Source: UBA5066 sp048500275 (lineage in GTDB: Bacteria; Acidobacteriota; Thermoanaerobaculia; UBA5066). From it: 64,000 nt of DNA. Below the pieces are notes generated by a model. The model had not been told where the DNA came from, did no database searches, and saw only the letters and a program-made list of their open reading frames with translations. The translations under genes were made by a program, and so were the position numbers. This document shows positions 57,289 through 64,000 of this stretch, piece after piece. Numbering within the stretch: position 1 is the stretch's first letter; each line of letters opens with the position of its first letter. The stretch covers positions 1,612,001-1,676,000 of the forward strand of contig JASNYI010000001.1 of the NCBI GenBank assembly GCA_048500275.1, in the 5' to 3' direction.

Positions 57289-58374
57289 ATGAGCGCCCTC
57301 ACGATCCTTCTCTTCGTCCTCGGAATCGCCCTCCTCGTCCTCGGCGCCGAGCTCCTCGTCCGCGGCGCCTCGCGCCTCGCGCTCGCCGCGGGCGTGTCGC
57401 CCCTCGTCGTCGGCCTGACCGTCGTCGCCTTCGGCACGAGCGCCCCCGAGCTGGCCGTGAGCGTCCGCGCCGCGGTCGCCGGCAGCGCCGACATCGCCTA
57501 CGGAAACGTCGTCGGCTCCAACATCTTCAACGTCCTCTTCATCCTGGGCCTCTCCGCCCTCGTCGCGCCCCTCCTCGTCGACCGGCAGCTCATCCGGCGG
57601 GACGTCCCGATCATGGTCGGGGTCTCCCTCCTTCTCCCGCTCCTCGCCCTCGACGGGAAGATCGGGCGGATCGACGGGGCGCTCCTGTTCGGCGGGATCC
57701 TCGCCTACACGGCCTTCTCCGTGATCGAGAGCCGGAAGGAGCGTTCCGCGACGCGGGAGGAGATGGCGGCCGGCACCTCGGACGAGGCGCCGGGCGCCTG
57801 GTGGGCGAACCTCCTCCTGGTCGTGGGCGGAGTCGGGATGCTCGTCCTGGGCGCGCGCTGGCTCGTCGACGGCGCAGTCGTCTTCGCCCGGGCGCTCGGC
57901 GTCTCGGAGCTGATCATCGGCCTCACGATCGTCGCGGCCGGGACCTCCCTCCCCGAGGTCGCGACCTCCGTCCTCGCCTCGATCCGCGGGCACCGCGACA
58001 TCGCCGTCGGAAACGTCGTCGGCTCGAACATCTTCAACATCCTCTGCGTCCTCGGTCTCACGGGTCTCGTGGCGCCGGGAGGCGTCCCGGTCTCCCCGGA
58101 CGCGCTCGCCTTCGACACGCCCGTCATGATCGGCGTGGCGCTCGCCTGCCTGCCGATCTTCTTCGTCGGGCCCGGCATCGCGCGCTGGGAAGGGGCGCTC
58201 TTCCTCTTCTACTACGCGGCCTACGTCACCTTCATCGTCCTCGAGGCGACCGACTCCACGGTCCTCCCGACGTTCCAGAACGCGATGGTCTTCTTCGCCC
58301 TCCCGCTGACGGCCGTCACGCTCCTCGTCCTGGCGGCCCGGGCCTGGCACCGGGGGCGGACCGCGGCGCCGTGA
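57289..58374 (+). CDS. CaCA-family calcium/sodium antiporter, copy 2 (YrbG-like)
   Basis: 361 residues and close in sequence to the neighbouring exchanger, with both alpha-repeats intact: GLTVVAFGTSAPELAVSVRAAVAG with GNVVGSNIFNVLFILG, and GLTIVAAGTSLPEVATSVLASIRG with GNVVGSNIFNILCVLG. The central cytosolic loop differs (SRKERSATREEMAAGTSDEAPG), so ion specificity or regulation may differ from copy 1. ATG at 57289. Its stop overlaps the GTG of the uracil-DNA glycosylase gene. The pair looks like a tandem gene duplication. Confidence 0.93.
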   Translation: MSALTILLFVLGIALLVLGAELLVRGASRLALAAGVSPLVVGLTVVAFGTSAPELAVSVRAAVAGSADIAYGNVVGSNIFNVLFILGLSALVAPLLVDRQLIRRDVPIMVGVSLLLPLLALDGKIGRIDGALLFGGILAYTAFSVIESRKERSATREEMAAGTSDEAPGAWWANLLLVVGGVGMLVLGARWLVDGAVVFARALGVSELIIGLTIVAAGTSLPEVATSVLASIRGHRDIAVGNVVGSNIFNILCVLGLTGLVAPGGVPVSPDALAFDTPVMIGVALACLPIFFVGPGIARWEGALFLFYYAAYVTFIVLEATDSTVLPTFQNAMVFFALPLTAVTLLVLAARAWHRGRTAAP

Positions 58375-59072
58375 CCCGCCCGCTCGCCTCGCTGACGCGG
58401 GAGGTCGAGGCCTGCCGGGCCTGCCCGCGGCTCGTGGCGTGGCGGGAGGCGAGCGCCGCGAAACCCCCGAGGCGTTTCGCCGGCGAGACCTACTGGGCGC
58501 GCCCCGTTCCCGGCTTCGGCGACCCCTCCGCGCGCCTCCTCGTCGTCGGCCTCGCCCCCGCCGCCCACGGCGGAAACCGGACCGGGCGCGTCTTCACTGG
58601 CGACTCCTCGGGCGACTTCCTCTTCGCGGCCCTCCACCGGGCCGGCTTCGCGAACCAGCCCGGGTCGGTCTGCCGGGGTGACGGCCTCGCGCTGACGAAC
58701 GCGTACGTCCTCGCTCCGGTCCGCTGCGCGCCGCCCGACAACCGGCCGACTCCGGAGGAGTTCGACCGCTGCCGTCCGTTCTTCGCGCGCGAGCTCGCGC
58801 TCCTGCCGGACGTCCGCGTCCTCCTCGCTCTCGGAGGCCTCGCGTGGGCCTCGACGCTCCGGGTCCTCGGGGAGGCCGGCGTGGTCATTCCACGCCCGGC
58901 TCCGGCTTTCGGTCACGCCTCGGAGGCGACGCTCGACGTCCCGGGCCGCGGACCGGTCACTCTTCTCGGCTCGTACCACGTGAGCCGGCAGAACACGAAC
59001 ACGCGGCGGCTGACGCCGGTCCTGTTCGACGCCGTCCTCAGGCGGGCCTCGGCGCTCCTCGCGGGGCACTGA
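58371..59072 (+). CDS. Family 5 uracil-DNA glycosylase (UdgB-like)
   Basis: 233 residues. Fe-S-cluster UDG of the family 4/5 fold, removing uracil and related bases from DNA. Cysteines: C-x2-C in EACRACPRLV near the N-terminus, and C-x(14)-C in RCAPPDNRPTPEEFDRC later, the usual 4Fe-4S set. Motif 1 is GLAPAAHGGNRTGRVFTGDSSGDF, which lacks the Asp of family 1, and motif 2 is GSYHVSRQNTNT, typical of family 5. GTG start overlaps the exchanger stop (GTGA). Its place in the ion-transport operon is odd but probably only a shared transcript. Confidence 0.9.
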   Translation: MTRPLASLTREVEACRACPRLVAWREASAAKPPRRFAGETYWARPVPGFGDPSARLLVVGLAPAAHGGNRTGRVFTGDSSGDFLFAALHRAGFANQPGSVCRGDGLALTNAYVLAPVRCAPPDNRPTPEEFDRCRPFFARELALLPDVRVLLALGGLAWASTLRVLGEAGVVIPRPAPAFGHASEATLDVPGRGPVTLLGSYHVSRQNTNTRRLTPVLFDAVLRRASALLAGH

Positions 59073-59198
59073 ACGCGACGCGGCCCGCCCGCCCCGGCCG
59101 TCGAGGACCCGGCTGGCGGCACCTTCCGCGGCGCGTCCGTCGCCCTCGGAACCGGCTCATCCCCCGAACCTGCGCCCTCCTCTTTCCGTACACCGGGC

Positions 59199-60098
59199 AT
59201 GCACGTCGCCGCCGCGGTCGCCGCCGCCCTTCTCCTCGCGTCTCCCGCCGCCGGTCCGCCTCCCGCCCGCGATCGTTCCTTCTGGACCTCCCTCGCCGCG
59301 AAGGACTTCGCCGTGCCGGAGGGGGAGTCGCCCGGCGCGCTCGCCCTCGAGGTGGCCGACCTCCTCTCCTCCCCCGATCCCGCGCTCCGGGACGGCGTCG
59401 CCTACGAGGCCCTCGCCCGCTGGGTCTGGCGGGACGGCCTCGTCCCGCCCGCGGACCTCGAGAAGCTCCGACTGCGCCTCCAGGAGGCGCTGAAGAAGGG
59501 GCTCGGCGAGACGTCAGCCGATTCGGCCTACGGCCGCTCCTTTTCGGCGATCGGCCTCTCGATCCTCGCCGCCGCCGACCTGAAGAGGCCCTGGATGACG
59601 CAGGAGGCCTTCGACGACCTTCTCGCCGCCGCGGTCGCCTACCTCCTCGCCGAGAAGGACGTGCGAGGCTTCGTGCCGGGCGGCGGCTGGGTCCACGCCA
59701 CGGCGCACACGGCCGACCTCCTCAAGTTCCTCGCGCGGAGCCCCCGGCTCACGCCCGCGGGGCAGGCTCGGATCGTCGAGTCCGTCGCCTCGCGCCTGAG
59801 GACGGCGGGGGTCGTCTTCACCTGGGGCGAGGACGAGCGCCTCGCGCAGGCGCTCCTCTCCGTGGCCCGCCGCAAGGACCTCGACCCGAAGCCCTTCGAG
59901 GCGTGGCTCGCGGCCCTCGCGGGCGAGAACACGGCGCTCTGGAAGAACGGGCCGTCCATCGACCCCGCCGCGTTCGTCCCGGTGCGGGCCCAGAAGCAGG
60001 CGCTCGTCCACCTCGCGGCGCTCCTCGCGCGAGAGGAGGCCCCGCCGGAGGCGCTCCGCAAGGCGCTGAACGTGGCCCTCGCGAAGCTGGCCGGCTGA
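59199..60098 (+). CDS. Exported DUF2785 protein
   Basis: 299 residues with an N-terminal signal-like segment (MHVAAAVAAALLLASPAAGPP). The body is all helical. Motifs seen: GVAYEALARWVWRDGLVPPADL, YGRSFSAIGLSILAAADL, GGGWVHATAHTADLLKFLARSP and WGEDERLAQAL, fitting DUF2785, a family of unknown function found in many Firmicutes and Acidobacteriota. No catalytic metal site is obvious apart from the HATAH histidines. ATG at 59199 without a strong ribosome site; the gap to the UDG gene is 126 nt. Convergent with the M50 gene. Confidence 0.82.
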   Translation: MHVAAAVAAALLLASPAAGPPPARDRSFWTSLAAKDFAVPEGESPGALALEVADLLSSPDPALRDGVAYEALARWVWRDGLVPPADLEKLRLRLQEALKKGLGETSADSAYGRSFSAIGLSILAAADLKRPWMTQEAFDDLLAAAVAYLLAEKDVRGFVPGGGWVHATAHTADLLKFLARSPRLTPAGQARIVESVASRLRTAGVVFTWGEDERLAQALLSVARRKDLDPKPFEAWLAALAGENTALWKNGPSIDPAAFVPVRAQKQALVHLAALLAREEAPPEALRKALNVALAKLAG

Positions 60099-60102
60099 AC
60101 GA

Positions 60103-60139
60103 CCGGGGGTGAGCCGGCGGGCCGGCGCCGTTCCCCCGG
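60103..60139. terminator. Hairpin between convergent DUF2785 and M50 genes
   Basis: CCGGGGG (60103-60109) can pair with CCCCCGG (60133-60139) around an inner self-complementary GCCGGC pair. No T tract. A likely bidirectional end signal for two convergent genes, but GC-rich inverted repeats are frequent here. Confidence 0.4.
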
Positions 60140-60165
60140 CCCTCCCCGGCCCTCCTCTGCTCTCT

Positions 60166-61323
60166 TCAGCCCTCTTCGGCCTCCACCGCCGCGCGCCGCC
60201 GGTCGCGCATCTGGACGAAGCTCGAGACGACGAGCGCCTCCGCGATGTCTTCCGTGCTGATGAGGCCGAGGAACTCGTCGCCCTGCTTCACCGCGGCGAT
60301 CCTCTCCCCCTTCTCGCCCAGCAGGCGGCGGACCTCGTCCAGCCCCTGGCTCGCTTCGACCGCGAGGACCTCCCTCCTCATGACGCCCGCGACGTAGAGG
60401 TCGGCCGTCTCCGTGGCGAGCGTCTTCAGCAGCTCGTCGCGCGTGACGACGCCGAGGAAGGAGCGCCCCTGCAGGACGGCGAAGTCGGGCTGGTAGCTCG
60501 TCAGGATGTAGTCGACCACCTTGCTCACGTGGTCGCCCGGCGCGAGCGTGAGGGCGTGCTTGTTGTAGGCGTCGCCGACGCGCAGCGTCGTCAGGACCGT
60601 CCGCGCCTGCTCCTCGGCCCGCTCCTGCCCCGCTCCCATGAAGACGAAGAGGGCGATGACGACGAGGAAGAGGTTCCCCGACAGGACGCCGAGAAGACCG
60701 AACGCGAAGGCGATGGCCTGGCCGACGCCGGTCGCGATGCGGGTGGCGCGGGAGAAGCCGATCTTCATCGCGAGCGCGGCGCGCAGGACGCGTCCGCCGT
60801 CCATCGGGAACGCGGGAATCATGTTGAAGGCGGCGAGGCCGACGTTCGCGACGAACAGCCAGCCCCAGAGCGTCGCGAGCGACGGCGGGCCGCCGGGCGC
60901 CTGGAAGAGGCTCCCCCCCTCGAGGGCCCCGAGGCTCACCGCGAGGCCGCCGGCGAAGAAGAGGAGGACGGCGATCGCCACGTTGACGAGGGGCCCGGCC
61001 GCCGAGATGAGGAGCTCGTGAAGGGGCTTCTCGGGGTTCTTCTCGAGGCGCGCGACGCCGCCGATGGGGAGAAGGACGATCTCGCGCACCGTCAGGCCGA
61101 ACTTCTGCGCGACGAGGCTGTGCCCCAGCTCGTGGAGGACTACGCAGGCGAAGAGGAGGACCATCAGGCCCATGCCGAAGAGGGCTCCCGAGAACGACGA
61201 AGCCCCCTCCATCCCCTGGGGGAAACCCCAGCGGAACGCGCCGTAGGCAAGTATGAGCGCGAACGTCGCGTGAATCCTGATGTCGATGCCCGAGACCCGG
61301 GCGACGGAGTACGACCACTTCAT
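60166..61323 (-). CDS. Site-2-protease family (M50) metallopeptidase with two CBS domains
   Basis: 385 residues. Catalytic zinc site H64-E65-L-G-H68 in VVLHELGHSL with a partner Asp 175 in NMIPAFPMDGGR. About six membrane helices precede a cytoplasmic pair of CBS domains (about 235-375; TLRVGDAYNKHALTLAPGDHVSKVVDYILTS, then EVLAVEASQGLDEVRRLLGEKGERIAAV). This is the S2P clade with CBS that may sense adenosyl ligands. It cuts membrane proteins within the bilayer, possibly an anti-sigma factor. ATG at 61323. It follows the radical SAM gene with a 39-nt gap, so co-transcription is possible. Confidence 0.92.
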   Translation of the reverse strand: MKWSYSVARVSGIDIRIHATFALILAYGAFRWGFPQGMEGASSFSGALFGMGLMVLLFACVVLHELGHSLVAQKFGLTVREIVLLPIGGVARLEKNPEKPLHELLISAAGPLVNVAIAVLLFFAGGLAVSLGALEGGSLFQAPGGPPSLATLWGWLFVANVGLAAFNMIPAFPMDGGRVLRAALAMKIGFSRATRIATGVGQAIAFAFGLLGVLSGNLFLVVIALFVFMGAGQERAEEQARTVLTTLRVGDAYNKHALTLAPGDHVSKVVDYILTSYQPDFAVLQGRSFLGVVTRDELLKTLATETADLYVAGVMRREVLAVEASQGLDEVRRLLGEKGERIAAVKQGDEFLGLISTEDIAEALVVSSFVQMRDRRRAAVEAEEG

Positions 61324-61362
61324 GACGGGCTCCCGGCGTGCCGCAACGGTTTCGGCCGCCGC

Positions 61363-62673
61363 TTAATTTCCGACGGCGGACGCCGGGGGGATTTCCGGGG
61401 TGAAGGCGGGCGCCGAGGGCCGGGGCTTCTTCTTCCAGGCGGCGTAGGGGCGCGCGAGCGTCCGGAGGGCCTTGAGCTTCCACTCGTACGGGTCGAGCCA
61501 GCCCCGCTCGGGGAGGAGCTCGCGCCCCTCCTCGGGCTGGACGACGAGGGAGACCTTGATGTTCGGGAGGATCCCGACGGCGAGGCCGGCCTCGCGCGCC
61601 GCCGCGTACTGGTAGGCCATCACGTCCCGCATCTCGTCCGGGTCGGGCGAAGGGAGGTGAGCCAGGTTGCTCCCGGCGAGCGGCCGGAAGATGCAGACCG
61701 TGGGGAAGCCGCCCGCCGCGACGATCCGGTCGATCGCCCTCTTCGTCGACTCCACCGGCTCGAGCCCCGCGATGATCTCCCCCGAGACTCGCCCGCGGCC
61801 GAGCTTCTTCGCCGTGTACTCGAGCGCGTCGAAGAAGGCCTCCTGGCCGACGGTCGTCGCCTTGCCGGGGCAGACCTCCTGGAACCACTTCTCGTCGAGG
61901 AGCTCGACGCAGAAGCTGAAGTGGTCGCACCCCAGCTCGATCAGCTCGTCGTACTCGTCCCAGCAGTCGCGCAGGACGGGGACGGCCTGGACGCCGATGA
62001 AGCCGCCGACGTTGCGGCGAATGGCCGAGACGAACGGCCGGGCCTGGACGAGGCCGTGCATCGCCCGCTTCGACGCGTCGTCCTCGAAGTGGTAGCCGGT
62101 GTTGAAGTGGGTGAACGTGACGCCCGACTCCTCGCGCGCGACCCGCGCGACCTCGACGACGTCCTCGACCTTCTTGGCGAGCTCCTCGTTCTTGCCGACG
62201 TTGACGCCGGTCGTGCAGAACTGGCAGTTCGCCGAGGAGGGGGTGTTGTACCAGTACATGCAGGTCTCGGCGAAGTAGACGCCGAGGTAGGTCCCCTGCA
62301 GGACGCCGACGCGGGTCATCGGGACGCCGCGCTTCGTCGTCCGCGCGTACCAGCCGGGCGGGTCGGGGAGGCGGACCGGGTAGACGACGTCGGGGAGGCG
62401 GGCGTCGCGGACGGCGAACGACTCCCCCTCCTGGTACAGCGTGAGGGGGGACCCGGCGACGAAGGGCTCGTCGAGCGGGACGTTGACCCAGATTCCCTGC
62501 CGGGGGGCGGGAATCACGAGCTCGAGGCCCGAGCCGAGGCCGGCGCGGGTGCGGGCGACGCGGCGGGCCTGGACGCCCGCCCTGGCGGAATCGTCGACGA
62601 GGAGACCCCGGCAGAAGAGCTCGACCTCGAGCTCGACCGGGTTCCAGGGCTTTTCGAGGCGGGTGGTGGCCAT
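61363..62673 (-). CDS. Radical SAM family protein with C-X11-C-X2-C cluster motif
   Basis: 436 residues. A radical SAM TIM-barrel region follows an N-terminal beta-rich ~130 residues. The presumed 4Fe-4S motif is C138-x11-C150-x2-C153 (in ETCMYWYNTPSSANCQFCTTG), not the canonical C-x3-C-x2-C. Later conserved parts are GVTFTHFNTGYH, GFIGVQAVPV, HFSFCVELLDEKWFQEVCPGK and SGEIIAGLEPVESTKRAIDRI. Some radical SAM subfamilies use wider spacing; I cannot place this one. Substrate unknown. ATG at 62673. Divergent from the aldo/keto reductase gene (102-nt gap), which may share a pathway (inference). Confidence 0.72.
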   Translation of the reverse strand: MATTRLEKPWNPVELEVELFCRGLLVDDSARAGVQARRVARTRAGLGSGLELVIPAPRQGIWVNVPLDEPFVAGSPLTLYQEGESFAVRDARLPDVVYPVRLPDPPGWYARTTKRGVPMTRVGVLQGTYLGVYFAETCMYWYNTPSSANCQFCTTGVNVGKNEELAKKVEDVVEVARVAREESGVTFTHFNTGYHFEDDASKRAMHGLVQARPFVSAIRRNVGGFIGVQAVPVLRDCWDEYDELIELGCDHFSFCVELLDEKWFQEVCPGKATTVGQEAFFDALEYTAKKLGRGRVSGEIIAGLEPVESTKRAIDRIVAAGGFPTVCIFRPLAGSNLAHLPSPDPDEMRDVMAYQYAAAREAGLAVGILPNIKVSLVVQPEEGRELLPERGWLDPYEWKLKALRTLARPYAAWKKKPRPSAPAFTPEIPPASAVGN

Positions 62674-62775
62674 CGGCCGATTGTCGCAGGAGGGGCAAGC
62701 CCGGGGCGGACGGGGTCCGGAAGGGGCGCACGGGGGGAAGGGGCAGGCACGCCCCGCGTCCGATATCGTCGGGGT

Positions 62776-64000
62776 ATGAGCGAGGCCCGCCTCCCCGATT
62801 CGACCCGTCGCCCGCTGGGAAAGCTCCACGCCCGCGTCTCCCCCGTCGGATTCGGGTGCTACCGGGTGGACGACCGGGTGCCACGGCACCGCGAGGCGCT
62901 CCGGCTCGCCCTCACGTCGGGGGTGAACCTCGTCGACACGTCGACGAACTACGGCGACGGCCACAGCGAGCTCCTCGTCGGCAAGGTGCTGAAGGAGCTG
63001 GGCGCCTCGGGGGAGGTCGCACGCGAGGACGTCGTCGTCGTCACGAAGGCGGGGTACGTCCAGGGGCAGAACCTGAAGGAGGCGCTCGACCGGCGGAAGA
63101 TCGGCGACCCCTGGCGGGAGATGACGGAGTACTCCCGCGACTGCTGGCACTGCATCTCCCCGGCCTTCCTGAAGGACCAGCTCTCCGCCTCGCTCGGCCG
63201 GCTCTCGATGCCGCGGGTCGACCTCCTCCTCCTCCACAACCCCGAGTACTTCCTGATGGACGCCGAGCACCGGAACATGCCGCTCGCCGACGCGCGCGAC
63301 ACGTTCTACGACCGGCTGGCCCGCGCCTTCGAGCAGCTCGAGAAGGAGGTCGCCGCCGGCCGGATCGGCGCCTACGGCATCTCCTCGAACACGTTCGTCG
63401 TCCCGCACGGCAAGGCCGACGCCGTCGACCTTCTCCGCGTCCTCGACCTCGCCGGCCCGGGCTTCGCCGCGATCCAGCTCCCGATGAACCCGGTGGAGCT
63501 CGGCGCGCGCGAGCCGATCCACACGGTGGACGGCCGGAGCGTCCTCGACGTGGCGCGCGAGCACGAGCTCGCCGTCCTCGTGAACCGCCCGCTGAACGGG
63601 TTCCGGCAGGGGCGCCTCCACCGCTTCGCGGAGATGGCGGCCCCGTTCGCGACCGTGCCGTCCCCTTCGTCCGATGCCCTCGCCCGGCTGCGGGCCGCGG
63701 AGGAGGAGTTCGCGCAGGCCTTCGCGCCGCGCCTCTCGGTGGAGAACGGGGTCGCCCCGCCGGAGGAGCTGATCGCCGTCTCGCCGCTCCTGACCGAGTT
63801 CGAGAAGCGCGGGCTCGACCTCGCGACGTTCCGCGAAGTCTGGGACGAGGTCGTCGAGCCGCGCAGGACCGAGCTCCTCGGCGAGCTGCGCGAGGTCTTC
63901 GACCGCGACCCCGCCTTCCGCCGCTGGGCCGACGAGTGGGGCGGCGCCCTCCTCGAGGCGGCCTCGGCGCTCGTCGGGAGGCTCCTGCCGAGAGAGGAGG
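62776..64000 (+). CDS. Aldo/keto reductase with extended C-terminus (3' end cut by window)
   Basis: Frame open for 408 codons up to the right edge, so the stop is outside. Catalytic tetrad in order: Asp in VDTSTNYGDGHSE, Tyr in the same segment (TNYGD), Lys in VVVVTKAGYV, and His in LLLLHNPEYF; NADPH-reducing oxidoreductase of aldehydes or ketones. IGAYGISSNTF is the family strand. The core ends near residue 300; the rest (VSPLLTEFEKRGLDLATF and WADEWGGALLEAASALVGRLL) is a helical extension of at least 100 residues beyond the usual AKR, of unknown function. TATCGT at 62764-62769 could be a -10 with a leaderless start. Divergent from the radical SAM gene. Confidence 0.85.
   Translation, partial: MSEARLPDSTRRPLGKLHARVSPVGFGCYRVDDRVPRHREALRLALTSGVNLVDTSTNYGDGHSELLVGKVLKELGASGEVAREDVVVVTKAGYVQGQNLKEALDRRKIGDPWREMTEYSRDCWHCISPAFLKDQLSASLGRLSMPRVDLLLLHNPEYFLMDAEHRNMPLADARDTFYDRLARAFEQLEKEVAAGRIGAYGISSNTFVVPHGKADAVDLLRVLDLAGPGFAAIQLPMNPVELGAREPIHTVDGRSVLDVAREHELAVLVNRPLNGFRQGRLHRFAEMAAPFATVPSPSSDALARLRAAEEEFAQAFAPRLSVENGVAPPEELIAVSPLLTEFEKRGLDLATFREVWDEVVEPRRTELLGELREVFDRDPAFRRWADEWGGALLEAASALVGRLLPREE

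Overview
The window is a gene-dense chromosomal segment of very high GC content in which almost every codon ends in G or C. I found no phage genes, transposons, insertion sequences or CRISPR array. Its gene content points to a free-living Gram-negative heterotroph, most likely an Acidobacteriota member: an Oar/CarboxypepD_reg-type TonB-dependent receptor, a DUF5916 outer-membrane protein, a Ser/Thr kinase with a long kinesin-light-chain-type TPR array, DUF1028 and DUF2785 proteins, secreted amidohydrolases and peptidases, and type IV pilus PilT. The phylum assignment is an inference. No intergenic gap exceeds about 230 bases. Many neighbouring genes overlap by 4 bp (ATGA or GTGA), so operon calls are fairly strong.

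Layout, left half. Positions 1-9 kb hold a truncated TPR protein, a CrtI/CrtISO-like desaturase, a Nudix hydrolase, a TPR exoprotein, uridine kinase, an FHA-like coiled-coil membrane protein next to a Ser/Thr kinase, and PilT. Positions 9-13.7 kb hold tyrS, a TyrA-type dehydrogenase, gluQ, tRNA-Asn(GTT) with its own promoter and terminator, and an unknown membrane protein. Positions 13.7-20.4 kb hold the TPR kinase, divergent from a beta-carbonic anhydrase, then a DUF1028 protein and an M20 dipeptidase. Positions 20.4-31.6 kb hold a three-gene unit (BAHD-like acyltransferase, alpha/beta hydrolase, DUF2142 membrane glycosyltransferase), a YncE-like propeller, a secreted amidohydrolase, a PAS histidine kinase, a PPP phosphatase, an S9 peptidase, a SIS-domain sugar-phosphate enzyme and a lipoprotein.

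Layout, right half. Positions 31.6-35.2 kb hold a 5-oxoprolinase operon pxpB-pxpC-MFS-pxpA whose cistrons all overlap by 4 bp, ending at a 12-bp-stem bidirectional terminator. Then come an acyl-CoA dehydrogenase, a nucleotidyltransferase with a small partner, and an aldehyde dehydrogenase with a cyclic-nucleotide-gated-type MscS channel.

The most coherent system is at 41.2-48.3 kb: a GntR/FCD regulator with a near-perfect 20-bp operator at its start, a TonB-dependent receptor, isoaspartyl dipeptidase, a signal-peptide-bearing cyanophycinase and ornithine aminotransferase. I read it as a cyanophycin (multi-L-arginyl-poly-aspartate) scavenging locus. The polymer would be cut outside the cytoplasm to beta-Asp-Arg, the dipeptide imported and split to Asp and Arg, and the Arg-derived ornithine transaminated. 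No cyanophycin synthetase is in the window.

The right end carries a DUF5916 protein, a complete mrpABCDEFG Na+/H+ antiporter operon fused to two tandem CaCA Na+/Ca2+ exchangers and a family-5 uracil-DNA glycosylase, a DUF2785 protein, an M50-CBS protease, a radical SAM protein with an unusual C-X11-C-X2-C cluster motif, and a truncated aldo/keto reductase.
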